A DNA stretch of 64,000 bases from JBBIRW01 sp037441565 (GTDB lineage Bacteria; Desulfobacterota; JBBIRW01): contig JBBIRW010000001.1 of assembly GCA_037441565.1 (NCBI GenBank), positions 124,001 through 188,000 of the forward strand. The letters run 5' to 3'. Position numbers and translations under genes: made by a program. A model generated the notes under the pieces. The model did not search any database. It saw nothing but the letters and a program-made list of their open reading frames with translations, and was not told the DNA's origin. Positions 43,536-51,857 of this stretch are shown one piece after another. Position 1 is the stretch's first letter. Each line of letters opens with the position of its first letter.

Positions 43536-44100
43536 AGCGCTTCTTTTTGTTTCGGGCAAACCGATAGATCTCGATAAGTTTAAAGAGGTAATCGGTGAAG
43601 AAAGATCAAAGATCAGGGATGCTCTTCATGAGATGATGGAAGAATATCAATCAAGCGCTAAAGGTATAGAGATTGTTGAGGTGGCAGGTGGTTATCAGAT
43701 GAGAACAAAAAGTGACTTCAGTGAGTACATAAAAAATTTTTTCCAGATGAAACCTGCGAGATTAAGCAGGCCAGCAATGGAGACCCTTGCTATAATTGCC
43801 TACAGACAACCTATAACAAGAAGTGAGATAGAATATATAAGGGGTGTAGATTCGGGAGGAATTTTAAGGGCGCTTCTTGAGAGAAAACTTATAAGGATTG
43901 TTGGCAAAAAGGACGTTCCGGGAAGGCCCCTTCTATATGGCACAACAAGAGAATTTCTTGAGTTATTTGGTCTCAGCAATATAAAGGACCTTCCGACATT
44001 AAAGGATCTTGATGAAATTAACGGCGAGTCAGAGATTCTTATTGAAGAGAAGGAACAGGTTGTTCCGGAAAGGAATGATAACAATGATAGCAGGAGATAA
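43504..44100 (+). CDS. scpB: segregation and condensation protein B
   Basis: This 198-residue protein has two winged-helix domains and dimerises on ScpA. Signatures are LKSIIEALLFVSGKPI, VAGGYQMRTK and RPAMETLAIIAYRQPITRSEIEYIRGVDS. It starts with TTG, supported by AGGAG 7 nt upstream inside scpA and by the N-terminal family match. Its end overlaps the pseudouridine synthase gene by 17 nt. Confidence 0.93.
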   Translation: MERDTLKSIIEALLFVSGKPIDLDKFKEVIGEERSKIRDALHEMMEEYQSSAKGIEIVEVAGGYQMRTKSDFSEYIKNFFQMKPARLSRPAMETLAIIAYRQPITRSEIEYIRGVDSGGILRALLERKLIRIVGKKDVPGRPLLYGTTREFLELFGLSNIKDLPTLKDLDEINGESEILIEEKEQVVPERNDNNDSRR

Positions 44101-44878
44101 TGGAGAAAGTGTTATTTTTGAAAGGCTTCATAAGATCATTGCAATGGCAGGTATTACATCAAGAAGAAAAGCAGAAAGGCTTATCCTTGAGGGAAGAGTT
44201 GATGTTGATGGAAAAGTTGTAAGAGATCTTACGCTAAGGGTAAATCCTCTGACTTCCATAATAAAGATTGATGGGAAGCCCATAAGGCTTCATAAAGAAA
44301 AAATTTATATTGCCTTTTACAAACCTCGTGGTGTGATAACAGCCATGGAGGATCCCTTTAAGAGAAGATGCATAGGTGATTTTGTGAGAAATCTTCCATG
44401 GCGTCTTTTTCATGCGGGAAGACTGGATAGGGATTCTGAAGGATTAGTAATTTTAACCAACGACGGTAATTTTGCAGAGAGGATTACACATCCTCGATTT
44501 GGAATTGAAAAGAGATACATTGTGAAGGTAGAGGGATGCCCCTCCAGGGATGTTCTCGAAAGAATGAGGAAGGGGATAAGGCTGGATGATGGTCCTGCAA
44601 GGGTAAAAGAGGTTTATGTGAGGAAGAAGGGCAGGGCCTGGTCAATCCTTGAAATCGTAATGATTGAGGGAAAAAAGAGGGAGATAAGGAGATTGTGTTA
44701 TACCCTCGGTCACCCTGTTAAATCATTAAAAAGGATCGCTTTTGGACCCGTTACCCTGAGAAACCTGAAACCTGGAGGGATGAGATTACTTGAAGATTGG
44801 GAGATCAGGGCCCTTCTTTCATCCCGATCATCCTCTTTACCATCTTCATCCATACCCCCAGCTTCCTTTCCGCAATAA
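44084..44878 (+). CDS. rluB: rRNA pseudouridine synthase of the RsuA/RluB family
   Basis: This 264-residue enzyme has an S4 RNA-binding domain (ERLHKIIAMAGITSRRKAERLILEGRVDVDG) and a catalytic domain with Asp in AGRLDRDSEGLVILTNDG. A further motif is KREIRRLCYTLGHPVKSLKRIAFG. RluB modifies 23S rRNA U2605; RsuA or RluE specificity cannot be excluded, but the scpAB-rluB order is typical. I chose the ATG 9 nt after GGAAAGGA. The end is a Ser/Pro-rich tail overlapping the GNAT gene on the other strand by 74 nt. Confidence 0.92.
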   Translation: MIAGDNGESVIFERLHKIIAMAGITSRRKAERLILEGRVDVDGKVVRDLTLRVNPLTSIIKIDGKPIRLHKEKIYIAFYKPRGVITAMEDPFKRRCIGDFVRNLPWRLFHAGRLDRDSEGLVILTNDGNFAERITHPRFGIEKRYIVKVEGCPSRDVLERMRKGIRLDDGPARVKEVYVRKKGRAWSILEIVMIEGKKREIRRLCYTLGHPVKSLKRIAFGPVTLRNLKPGGMRLLEDWEIRALLSSRSSSLPSSSIPPASFPQ

Positions 44879-45314
44879 AGCCCAGTTTTTCATAAAATCT
44901 TATTGCGTTTAAATTGTCTTCACCAACCCACAGGGCGACGGAATCCCTCCCCCTTTTTACCGTTTCTTCAAATATCCTCATCATGAGCGCCCTGCCGATC
45001 CCTTTTCTCTGGCTCTCCTTCCTTACAGTGATCTCATGCAGTTCAACAACTTCCCTTCCATCATGGTCAATCCAGTTATAATGTACAGATGCAAAGCCCT
45101 GGATTACTCCTTTTTCCCAGGCTATAAAGAATCCCGATGAATCCTTCCTGTATAACCATTTTAAATAAGCAAGGGCCCTTTTCTTTGTATGCCAGAAATA
45201 ATCCCCCTTCTCCTCCTGATAGGCAGAGAAGTAAACCTCAGCTAATTGCTTTAAGAGTGTTGAGAATTCTTCAGGAGATGGATTTTTGATTTCTAAAATA
45301 TCCAGTTCAAATAT
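44805..45314 (-). CDS. GNAT-family N-acetyltransferase with no standard start codon
   Basis: On the minus strand an open frame of about 170 codons encodes a clear GNAT protein. It contains SSGFFIAWEKGVIQGFAS, the acetyl-CoA motif RKESQRKGIGRALM (R/Q-x-x-G-x-G/A), and the C-terminal NLNAIRFYEKLGFIAERK. The coding frame runs back to a TGA at about 45338 without any ATG, GTG or TTG before the conserved region; only ATA, ATT or CTG codons are available (ATA at 45314 used here). There is no clear ribosome-binding site. It may start at a rare codon, or the 5' end may be broken, or the sequence may contain an error. The 3' end overlaps rluB antisense. Confidence 0.65.
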   Translation of the reverse strand: MFELDILEIKNPSPEEFSTLLKQLAEVYFSAYQEEKGDYFWHTKKRALAYLKWLYRKDSSGFFIAWEKGVIQGFASVHYNWIDHDGREVVELHEITVRKESQRKGIGRALMMRIFEETVKRGRDSVALWVGEDNLNAIRFYEKLGFIAERKLGVWMKMVKRMIGMKEGP

Positions 45315-45367
45315 CGTCTTTTTTTGTTTATTATATCATATGGATAAGGGTTATTTGCAGGGAGGCT

Positions 45368-46963
45368 ATGAAGGTGGGAAGAAAAGAATTTTTGAAGGTT
45401 CGTGAAATTCTATCGAGCCTGCTCCGGATAAGTAACCTGATGGCAAGCCCGATGCCTCCAGAAGGGGTTCTGAACGGTATTCTTGAAAGTATTATAAATG
45501 GGCTTAAATACGACAGGGTTGCTCTGTATCTGCTGAGCGAAGATGGGAAGACCCTTGAGGGTGTTATGAATATTGGATGTAAAGTGAGTATCAAAAATAT
45601 AAAATACAGAATTCCTGAGGATGATTGTGTTGAAACAAAAGTTATAAAAACAGGGAAGGTTTATTTTATAAAGGATGGATTGTATGATGATTTACTGACA
45701 GAACTTGATAGAAAGAGAAACCTTGCTTTACAGAGAAGTTGTTGTGTTCATGTTCCTGTCCTTGCAAGGCAAAGGGTCATAGGGACCATAGCAGCTGATA
45801 GAAGTTTCAGCAAAACAGATATTACAACCGAGGATATCGAGTTACTGCAGATGTTTGCAAATCAGGCAGGTCTTGTTATAGAAATGAATCGTCTCCTTGA
45901 AACAGTAAAGAGGGAAAGAAATCTCGTTAAAACAATCCTTCAATCATCACCCAATGCCATCGTCGCAGTTGATACATTAGGAAATATAATATTAGGAAAT
46001 AAATCATGGGAAGATAATTTCTGCTTTGATGGAAAGGATTATGCTGGAAAACAGTTCCTGAGATATTTTGAATATAATCAAGAACTTTCAGAAAAATTCA
46101 GGGAGGTGATAAATAATTCACAAATAGTTAATTATTTTGAAACAAGAATGAATGTTCCCGGAAAGGGGGAAATGTATCTTTCAATTTCCATGGCCCCCAT
46201 GAAGGATAAAAATGAAAAATCCTCAGGGGCTATTATAATTTTGCATGATCTGACGGAGAAGATGAAAATGGATGAGCAGATAAGGCGTATGAGTCACCTG
46301 GCAGCACTGGGTCATCTGGCAGCAGGTATAGCTCATGAGATAAGAAATCCCCTCACAGGGATAAGTGTTTCCCTTGAGATCATAAGGGATGAGATTCCAA
46401 TGAATGAGGAGTCTTCAAAATTAATAGAGAGAATATCTGATGAAATAATTCGTCTTGAGGGAATAGTGAATTCTCTTCTTGATTTTGCAAGACCTTCTAT
46501 GCCCGAGAGGAAGCCTTCGGATATTAATGCCATCATTGAAGAATTCGCTGAGATATTTGAGGAAAGGTTAAAGAAGGAAGGGCAGATGATGATAATCACA
46601 AAAAGCGATGACAATACTAATGTTTATGTTGATGCTGACAGGATAAAACAGGTTCTATTTAATCTATGCATAAATGCAATGGAGGCAGGTAAGCCTGGAT
46701 CAAGAATTGAGATAAAGACTTACAGGAAAGATGATCTCATTGCTGTTGAGATAAGGGATTCCGGGAAGGGTATCCCTTCATTTATGAGAAACCAGATATT
46801 CGATCCATTCTTCACAACCAAGCAGCGTGGAACAGGACTTGGATTGAGCATAGCGCATTCAATTATAAAGGAACATGGGGGATGGATAGATGTTGAAAGT
46901 GAAGAAGGCAAGGGAAGTGTATTTACTATATATCTTCCAACATACGAAAAAGCAAACAGTTGA
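45368..46963 (+). CDS. soluble GAF-PAS sensor histidine kinase (NtrB-like)
   Basis: This 531-residue kinase has no transmembrane segment. A GAF domain (about 35-180, GLKYDRVALYLLSEDGKTLEG) is followed by a PAS domain (about 192-300, SSPNAIVAVDTLGNIILGN), HisKA with phospho-His in GIAHEIRNPLTG, and HATPase with DSGKGIP and GTGLGLSI. It should sense a cytoplasmic signal and phosphorylate the NtrC-type regulator 15 nt downstream. Because the benzoyl-CoA operon follows, an aromatic or acyl-CoA ligand for GAF is a reasonable guess only. The ATG has GGAGG just 2 nt away; a GTG at codon 3 would be better spaced. Confidence 0.92.
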   Translation: MKVGRKEFLKVREILSSLLRISNLMASPMPPEGVLNGILESIINGLKYDRVALYLLSEDGKTLEGVMNIGCKVSIKNIKYRIPEDDCVETKVIKTGKVYFIKDGLYDDLLTELDRKRNLALQRSCCVHVPVLARQRVIGTIAADRSFSKTDITTEDIELLQMFANQAGLVIEMNRLLETVKRERNLVKTILQSSPNAIVAVDTLGNIILGNKSWEDNFCFDGKDYAGKQFLRYFEYNQELSEKFREVINNSQIVNYFETRMNVPGKGEMYLSISMAPMKDKNEKSSGAIIILHDLTEKMKMDEQIRRMSHLAALGHLAAGIAHEIRNPLTGISVSLEIIRDEIPMNEESSKLIERISDEIIRLEGIVNSLLDFARPSMPERKPSDINAIIEEFAEIFEERLKKEGQMMIITKSDDNTNVYVDADRIKQVLFNLCINAMEAGKPGSRIEIKTYRKDDLIAVEIRDSGKGIPSFMRNQIFDPFFTTKQRGTGLGLSIAHSIIKEHGGWIDVESEEGKGSVFTIYLPTYEKANS

Positions 46964-46978
46964 TTAACAGAGTAAATT

Positions 46979-48355
46979 ATGGGCGAAAGGATCCTTATTG
47001 TTGATGATGAGGAGCTTATAAGAACATCTCTAAAGCAGCTACTCGAAAAGAAGGGATATGAAGTTCATCTCGCAGGGAGTGCAAATGAAGCGAGAGAAAA
47101 GTTCAGTCTTCATTCACCTGGTCTTGTGCTTCTTGATCTTAGGCTCCCTGATGGGAATGGGCTTGAGCTGTTAAAAGATTTTAAAGAGATGCAACCCGAT
47201 GTTCTTATAATTATCATGACGGCATATGGAACAGTGAGTTCTGCGGTTAAAGCGATAAAACTCGGGGCATATGATTATATAAGCAAACCGTTTAAGGCAA
47301 ATGAAATATCGTTAATTGTTAAGCTTGCCCTTGAAACCCGATCTCTTCACAGGGAGATGAAGAAGATTGTTGAGGAGCAGAGCAGGAGATATGGAATTCC
47401 GAATATCATAGGCGAAAGCCCATCCATGAGAGAGATATTCGATATCATCAGTAAGGTTGCACCTAAATCCGACGTTACAGTTCTTATCTGTGGAGAGAGT
47501 GGTACAGGAAAGGAATTGATAGCGAGAGCCCTGCATTATGAAAGCCCAAGGGCTGGTAAATCCTTTGTAAGTATTAACTGTGCAGCGATTCCAAGGGATC
47601 TTCTTGAGAGTGAGCTGTTTGGATACGAGAAGGGGGCATTTACTGATGCAAAGACAACAAAAAGAGGGCTTTTCGAAGAGGCTGATGGTGGAACCATATT
47701 CCTTGACGAGATTGGCGACATGGATATGGTGCTTCAGGCAAAGTTGTTAAGGGCGATTGAAGAGAAAAGCTTCAGAAGGGTGGGCGGTGTTAAGAGCATT
47801 CCATTTGATGTTAGAATTATCGCTGCAACGAATAAGGATTTAGAAAAGCTAATAAAAGAGGGGCTCTTCAGAGAGGATCTGTATTACAGGCTAAAGGTCA
47901 TATCGATATATATTCCTCCACTCAGGGAGAGAAAAGAAGACATCCTTCCGCTTGCGAAGCATTTCATAGGGGTTTTCAACGAAAGGTTTAATAGAAAAGT
48001 AAAGGGTCTTACCAGAGAAGCCGAGGAGGTTTTTCTCCGCTATCCCTGGAGGGGGAATGTAAGGGAACTGAGAAATACTATAGAGAGGATAATGATTCTT
48101 GAGGATATAGATTATATAGATGTTGCTAACCTCCCGAAGGAGATGCTTGGGGAGCATAAGGGTAAGGATATATTTATAGGTGAGATAGATTTGACAGGCG
48201 GTATTAACATTTATTCATTGCTTGATGAGGTTATGGCTCGTGCAATAAGGAAAGCACTCAGGATGGCGAATGGGAATAAGTCACTTGCGGCAAGAATACT
48301 TGGGATAAACAGGGCCAACCTTTGCTATCACATAAAGAGGTTGCGCATGGGTTGA
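46979..48355 (+). CDS. NtrC-family sigma54-dependent response regulator, GAFTDA variant
   Basis: This 458-residue protein has an N-terminal receiver (IVDDEELIRTS, phospho-acceptor Asp in LVLLDLRLPDGNG, Lys in YISKPF) and an AAA+ domain. The AAA+ domain has Walker A GESGTGKE, Walker B GGTIFLDEIGD and GNVRELRNTIERI. The sigma54-contact loop reads GAFTDA instead of GAFTGA (about residue 219). The C-terminal Fis-type helix-turn-helix (NKSLAARILGINRANLCYHIKRL) ends the protein. It lies 15 nt after its kinase and about 150 nt before a -24/-12 promoter, so the bzd operon is the likely target. Confidence 0.94.
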   Translation: MGERILIVDDEELIRTSLKQLLEKKGYEVHLAGSANEAREKFSLHSPGLVLLDLRLPDGNGLELLKDFKEMQPDVLIIIMTAYGTVSSAVKAIKLGAYDYISKPFKANEISLIVKLALETRSLHREMKKIVEEQSRRYGIPNIIGESPSMREIFDIISKVAPKSDVTVLICGESGTGKELIARALHYESPRAGKSFVSINCAAIPRDLLESELFGYEKGAFTDAKTTKRGLFEEADGGTIFLDEIGDMDMVLQAKLLRAIEEKSFRRVGGVKSIPFDVRIIAATNKDLEKLIKEGLFREDLYYRLKVISIYIPPLRERKEDILPLAKHFIGVFNERFNRKVKGLTREAEEVFLRYPWRGNVRELRNTIERIMILEDIDYIDVANLPKEMLGEHKGKDIFIGEIDLTGGINIYSLLDEVMARAIRKALRMANGNKSLAARILGINRANLCYHIKRLRMG

Positions 48356-48380
48356 GGAGCGAAAAATTTTTATCCCTCAA

Positions 48381-48398
48381 ATGATAAAAATTTATCAT
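48381..48398. promoter_or_regulatory. perfect dyad upstream of the bzd sigma54 promoter
   Basis: ATGATAAA-AA-TTTATCAT is an 8-2-8 perfect inverted repeat located 110-127 nt upstream of the -24 element, the normal distance for an enhancer-binding regulator. A shorter palindrome TGATATCA lies at 48407-48414. The region is AT-rich, so some palindromy is expected by chance. Confidence 0.45.
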
Positions 48399-48505
48399 AT
48401 ATCCTCTGATATCAAATTTTAAATCAACAAGGTTCCGAAAAATTTTGAAAAATCAATAGGATACAATATTCTTCAAGATTTTATTTAATAAAACAATTTT
48501 CCATT

Positions 48506-48522
48506 CTGGAATAGAATTTGCA
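48506..48522 (+). promoter_or_regulatory. sigma54 (-24/-12) promoter of the benzoyl-CoA operon
   Basis: CTGGAATAGAATTTGCA has GG and GC separated by exactly 10 nt and a consensus -12 element (TTTGCA); the -24 element is TGGAA rather than TGGCA. The predicted start near 48533 leaves a leader of about 30 nt before the first bzd gene. The rest of the 208-nt intergenic region holds only the dyads. Confidence 0.6.
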
Positions 48523-48563
48523 TAAAATCAATGGAAGGGAGAAAATTTAAAGGAGGATCTTTA

Positions 48564-49724
48564 ATGGGTATATTTCATTCAGATGTGATGGATATATTCC
48601 ATGAGTGGTACTACAATCGGCATGAATATGCGAAAAGGTGGAAGGAGAGGACAGGAAGGCCCATATTTGGAACCTTTTGCACTTATGTGCCAGAAGAGCT
48701 GCTTTATGCTGCCGGGATACTTCCTGTTCGCATCCTTGGGAGTCATGAAATCCAGGATGTCACAGAGCCTTTTATCTTTGGAATGTTCTGTCCCTTTTGC
48801 AGGGATGCACTTGCACAGGGCCTTAAAGGGAAATATGAATATCTTGACGGCATTGTCATTGCCCAGTCATGCTTGCATTTTCGGCAGACCTTCAATACAT
48901 GGAAATCCCATATTCCAGTAAAGTATGCATACTACCTTCCCATGCCCAATGAGGTTCAATCCCCATTTTCAAGGGTCTATTTAAAGGGAGAGCTCAAGCG
49001 GTTTAAAAGATTTATCGAGGAAGAAGTGGGGATGGAAATAGAAAGGGATAGGCTCCGAGATGCCGTCGTGCTTTTAAACAGAAACCGCAATCTTTTAAGA
49101 AAGATCTATGAGTTCAGAAAGGAGAAGCAGCCACCTGTTACGGGGCTTGAATGTATGTTTATGGCAATAACAAGCCAGTTTATCGACAAAGAGGAGCACA
49201 ACAGGGTCCTGGAGGAGGTGTTGAAGGTTCTACCGGAAAGGAGGGTTGATAGAAAAACGGGAATAAGGCTTATGACTGTTGGAAGCGAGAATGACGATGC
49301 GGAATTTCTTAAAATGATAGAATCCCTTGGTGCGACGATTGTTATTGATGAGCAATGTGCAGGGAGCAGGTATTTCTGGAACCCGGTGGCGATTTCTGAC
49401 GATATAATGCAATCAATTGCAGATAGATATATCGACAGACCCCCATGTCCGACAAAGGATTATCCAGCGAGAAACAGGTTTCACCACATACTGAAACTTG
49501 CAAAGGATTACAATGTTCAAGGGGCTATAATAATCCAGCAGAAATTCTGCGATCCTCATGAGGGGGACAATCCAGTGCTCAAGAATTTCCTTCAGGAAAA
49601 CGGTATCCCGTCCATCCTTCTTGAATTTGATTCTATAAATCCATTGGGACCATTCAGGGTAAGGGTAGAGGCATTTCTTGAGACACTCGGGGGTATAGAT
49701 CTGTTTGATGAAGGATTGTTTTAA
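48564..49724 (+). CDS. bzdN: ATP-dependent benzoyl-CoA reductase, BzdN/BcrC-type subunit
   Basis: This 386-residue protein of the 2-hydroxyacyl-CoA dehydratase/BcrBC family is half of the ring-reducing module of class I benzoyl-CoA reductase. That enzyme converts benzoyl-CoA to cyclohexa-1,5-diene-1-carbonyl-CoA. Conserved cysteines that bind the shared Fe-S cluster are likely those in FGTFCTYVPEELLYAAG, MFCPFCRDALAQG, AQSCLHFR and EQCAGSRYFW. I chose the ATG 7 nt after AAGGAGG. The gene leads the operon with the other three reductase subunits directly downstream. Subunit names follow the Azoarcus bzd system because both ATPase subunits are of the short type. Confidence 0.87.
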   Translation: MGIFHSDVMDIFHEWYYNRHEYAKRWKERTGRPIFGTFCTYVPEELLYAAGILPVRILGSHEIQDVTEPFIFGMFCPFCRDALAQGLKGKYEYLDGIVIAQSCLHFRQTFNTWKSHIPVKYAYYLPMPNEVQSPFSRVYLKGELKRFKRFIEEEVGMEIERDRLRDAVVLLNRNRNLLRKIYEFRKEKQPPVTGLECMFMAITSQFIDKEEHNRVLEEVLKVLPERRVDRKTGIRLMTVGSENDDAEFLKMIESLGATIVIDEQCAGSRYFWNPVAISDDIMQSIADRYIDRPPCPTKDYPARNRFHHILKLAKDYNVQGAIIIQQKFCDPHEGDNPVLKNFLQENGIPSILLEFDSINPLGPFRVRVEAFLETLGGIDLFDEGLF

Positions 49725-49746
49725 TTAATTATAAAGGGGGAAGGAG

Positions 49747-51051
49747 ATGGAAATCAGGAGATATAGATCAGAGCCTCTTAAATGCTGGAACAGGGCAAAA
49801 GAGCTGAGGGCAAAGATCTACAGGGATTATGCAACAGCACATAAGAGGGGAGGGATCCGATATTCAGGCTCTGCATGGTCATTTCACGCAATACCCTACG
49901 GGCTTGGCGATGATGTATATGTGCTTACCAGTGAGCCTTACGGGGCCTCCATTGCCTTTGAAAGAAAGCTAAACGAAGAATTCCAGCAAGCAGCGGAGGC
50001 AAGGGGGTGGGCCCACGATCTTTGTGCTTATATGAGGAGCTATCTGGGCTCCATGTATCTTAACAGGTACCTTTTTGGAGGGGAATTTCCAAAACCCGAT
50101 TTTTGTTTTCAGATTCAGATATGCTGCACGCATTCGAAATGGTACCAGGCTATAGCAGAGTATGAGAATGTTCCCCTTTTTATTTTTGATGTGAGTGTCG
50201 GTCCATACAATGAGCTTGATGAGAATAGATTGATGTATGTTGTTAATCAAATGCATGAATCCATTGAATGGCTGGAGAAGGTAACGGGAAGAAAATTCGA
50301 TGATGAAAAGCTCATAGAAGCAATAAATACAGAATTTGAGGTAACGTCACTCTGGGCTGAGATATGCACACTTAATAAGGCTATTCCAGCACCGCTTGAT
50401 GAAAAAAGCATGTATTCACTATATGTGCTTGCAACCCTTGACAAGGCATCAAAGGAGGTAGCTTCTTTTTACAGGGAGCTGAGGGACGAGGTTAAGGACA
50501 GGGTTGAAAGGGGTATAGCAGCTGTTGCAACGGAAAGGTGCCGCCTGATAACGGATACACAGCCTCCCTGGGGGTTCCTCAAGATCTACAGGTACCTTGA
50601 AAGTTTTGGTGCTGTTTCAGTAGGATCCCTGTATACATTTGGGCTTCAGGGTATCTTTGCTGATCAAGAAGATGGTTCATGGGGACCGAGAAAGAGACCT
50701 GAACAGCTCGGCATTAAATTGAGAAACAGGGATGAGGCACTCCGCTACTATGCAGATTGGAACCTTTCAAAGCCAGAATGGCAGCATTTCTATGATCCGA
50801 AATTAAAAACAGAGATGATGTTGAGGATCATAAAGGAATGGAAGGTTGATGGTGTTATCCTTCATCTCAACAGAGGGTGTGAAGGACTTACAACAGGAAT
50901 TATGGAAAACCGGCTCGGAATCATCAAGCATGGTATTCCTGTTATGACCTACGAGGGCAATATGGGTGATGAAAACGAATTCGACGAAAAAAGGGTTATT
51001 GCAAGGATAGACTCCTTTATGGAAACACTGGGGCTTTCAAAAATAGCTTAA
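49747..51051 (+). CDS. bzdO: ATP-dependent benzoyl-CoA reductase, BzdO/BcrB-type subunit
   Basis: This 434-residue partner of BzdN belongs to the same dehydratase-like family and is the expected length for BcrB/BzdO (about 435-450). Conserved features are the N-terminal YSGSAWSFHAIPYGLG, the cysteines in FQIQICCTHSKWYQ and LNRGCEGLTTG, and VDGVILHLNRG near the C-terminus. Together the two subunits bind benzoyl-CoA and the active-site cluster. Ribosome-binding site AAGGGGG lies close to the ATG. Confidence 0.88.
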   Translation: MEIRRYRSEPLKCWNRAKELRAKIYRDYATAHKRGGIRYSGSAWSFHAIPYGLGDDVYVLTSEPYGASIAFERKLNEEFQQAAEARGWAHDLCAYMRSYLGSMYLNRYLFGGEFPKPDFCFQIQICCTHSKWYQAIAEYENVPLFIFDVSVGPYNELDENRLMYVVNQMHESIEWLEKVTGRKFDDEKLIEAINTEFEVTSLWAEICTLNKAIPAPLDEKSMYSLYVLATLDKASKEVASFYRELRDEVKDRVERGIAAVATERCRLITDTQPPWGFLKIYRYLESFGAVSVGSLYTFGLQGIFADQEDGSWGPRKRPEQLGIKLRNRDEALRYYADWNLSKPEWQHFYDPKLKTEMMLRIIKEWKVDGVILHLNRGCEGLTTGIMENRLGIIKHGIPVMTYEGNMGDENEFDEKRVIARIDSFMETLGLSKIA

Positions 51052-51066
51052 CAAGGGAGGAAAGTG

Positions 51067-51852
51067 ATGATTTTTGCAGGTATCGATATGGGAGCAAAGA
51101 TGATAAAGGTTATTCTGATAAAAGATGGGAATATTGTGGCAAAGAGCAAAATCACTGGCGGATTTGATGAAAAGGAAAGTGCAAGGGAAGCATTGAGAAA
51201 GGCACTGGATCAGCTGTCTGCTGGATTTGAAGATCTTGGAGCAGTTGTTTCAACGGGTGTGGGAAGAAAGCTTGTTGATATAGCAACATTCAGTGTAACA
51301 GATGTTACAGCTGATGCGAAGGGCACTGTGTTTTTACATCCATCTGTGAGAACAGTTATTGATGTTGGAGCTGAAGAAGGTAGGGCCATAAGATGTGATG
51401 CTTCAGGAAGGGTCATAGATTTCGCTGTTAATGAAAAGTGCGCTGCAGGAGCGGGTTCCTTTGTTGAGGCAATGGCAAGAGCAGTTGAGATGGAACTGGA
51501 CGAGTTTGCTGCAGCATCACTTAAATCTAATAAGGAAATACCGATGAATGCACAATGTGCAGTTTTTGCAGAATCGGAAGTTGTATCCCTTATCCATTCA
51601 GGAACGAGCAAGGAGGATATATCAAAGGCTGTGCATGATGCAATGGCAAGCAGGGTTACTGCAATGGTTAGAAGGGTTGGTGTGGAAAGGGAGCTTGCTT
51701 TTATTGGTGGGGTTGCAAAGAATCCAGGTTTTGTTCAATCGTTGAAAAGATCGCTGGGGATTGAAAATATAATAATCCCCGAAGACCCCGATTTTGTTGG
51801 TGCAATAGGTGCTGCACTAATAGGGTCTGAAGGGAAAATCAGGGAGGAGTAA
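51067..51852 (+). CDS. bzdP: benzoyl-CoA reductase ATPase/activator subunit, BzdP type
   Basis: This 261-residue subunit of the BadF/BcrA/HgdC ASKHA ATPase family drives electrons uphill to the reductase at the cost of ATP. Phosphate-binding motif 1 is GIDMGAKMIKVILI, motif 2 is DVGAEEGRAIRCD, and the Fe-S cysteine lies in NEKCAAGAGSFVEAM with a second in MNAQCAVFAESEV. The helical GGVAKNPGFV motif follows. The cluster is shared with the BzdQ partner. I chose the ATG 6 nt after GGGAGG; a GTG one codon earlier is less likely. Confidence 0.88.
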   Translation: MIFAGIDMGAKMIKVILIKDGNIVAKSKITGGFDEKESAREALRKALDQLSAGFEDLGAVVSTGVGRKLVDIATFSVTDVTADAKGTVFLHPSVRTVIDVGAEEGRAIRCDASGRVIDFAVNEKCAAGAGSFVEAMARAVEMELDEFAAASLKSNKEIPMNAQCAVFAESEVVSLIHSGTSKEDISKAVHDAMASRVTAMVRRVGVERELAFIGGVAKNPGFVQSLKRSLGIENIIIPEDPDFVGAIGAALIGSEGKIREE

Positions 51853-51857
51853 CAGAG

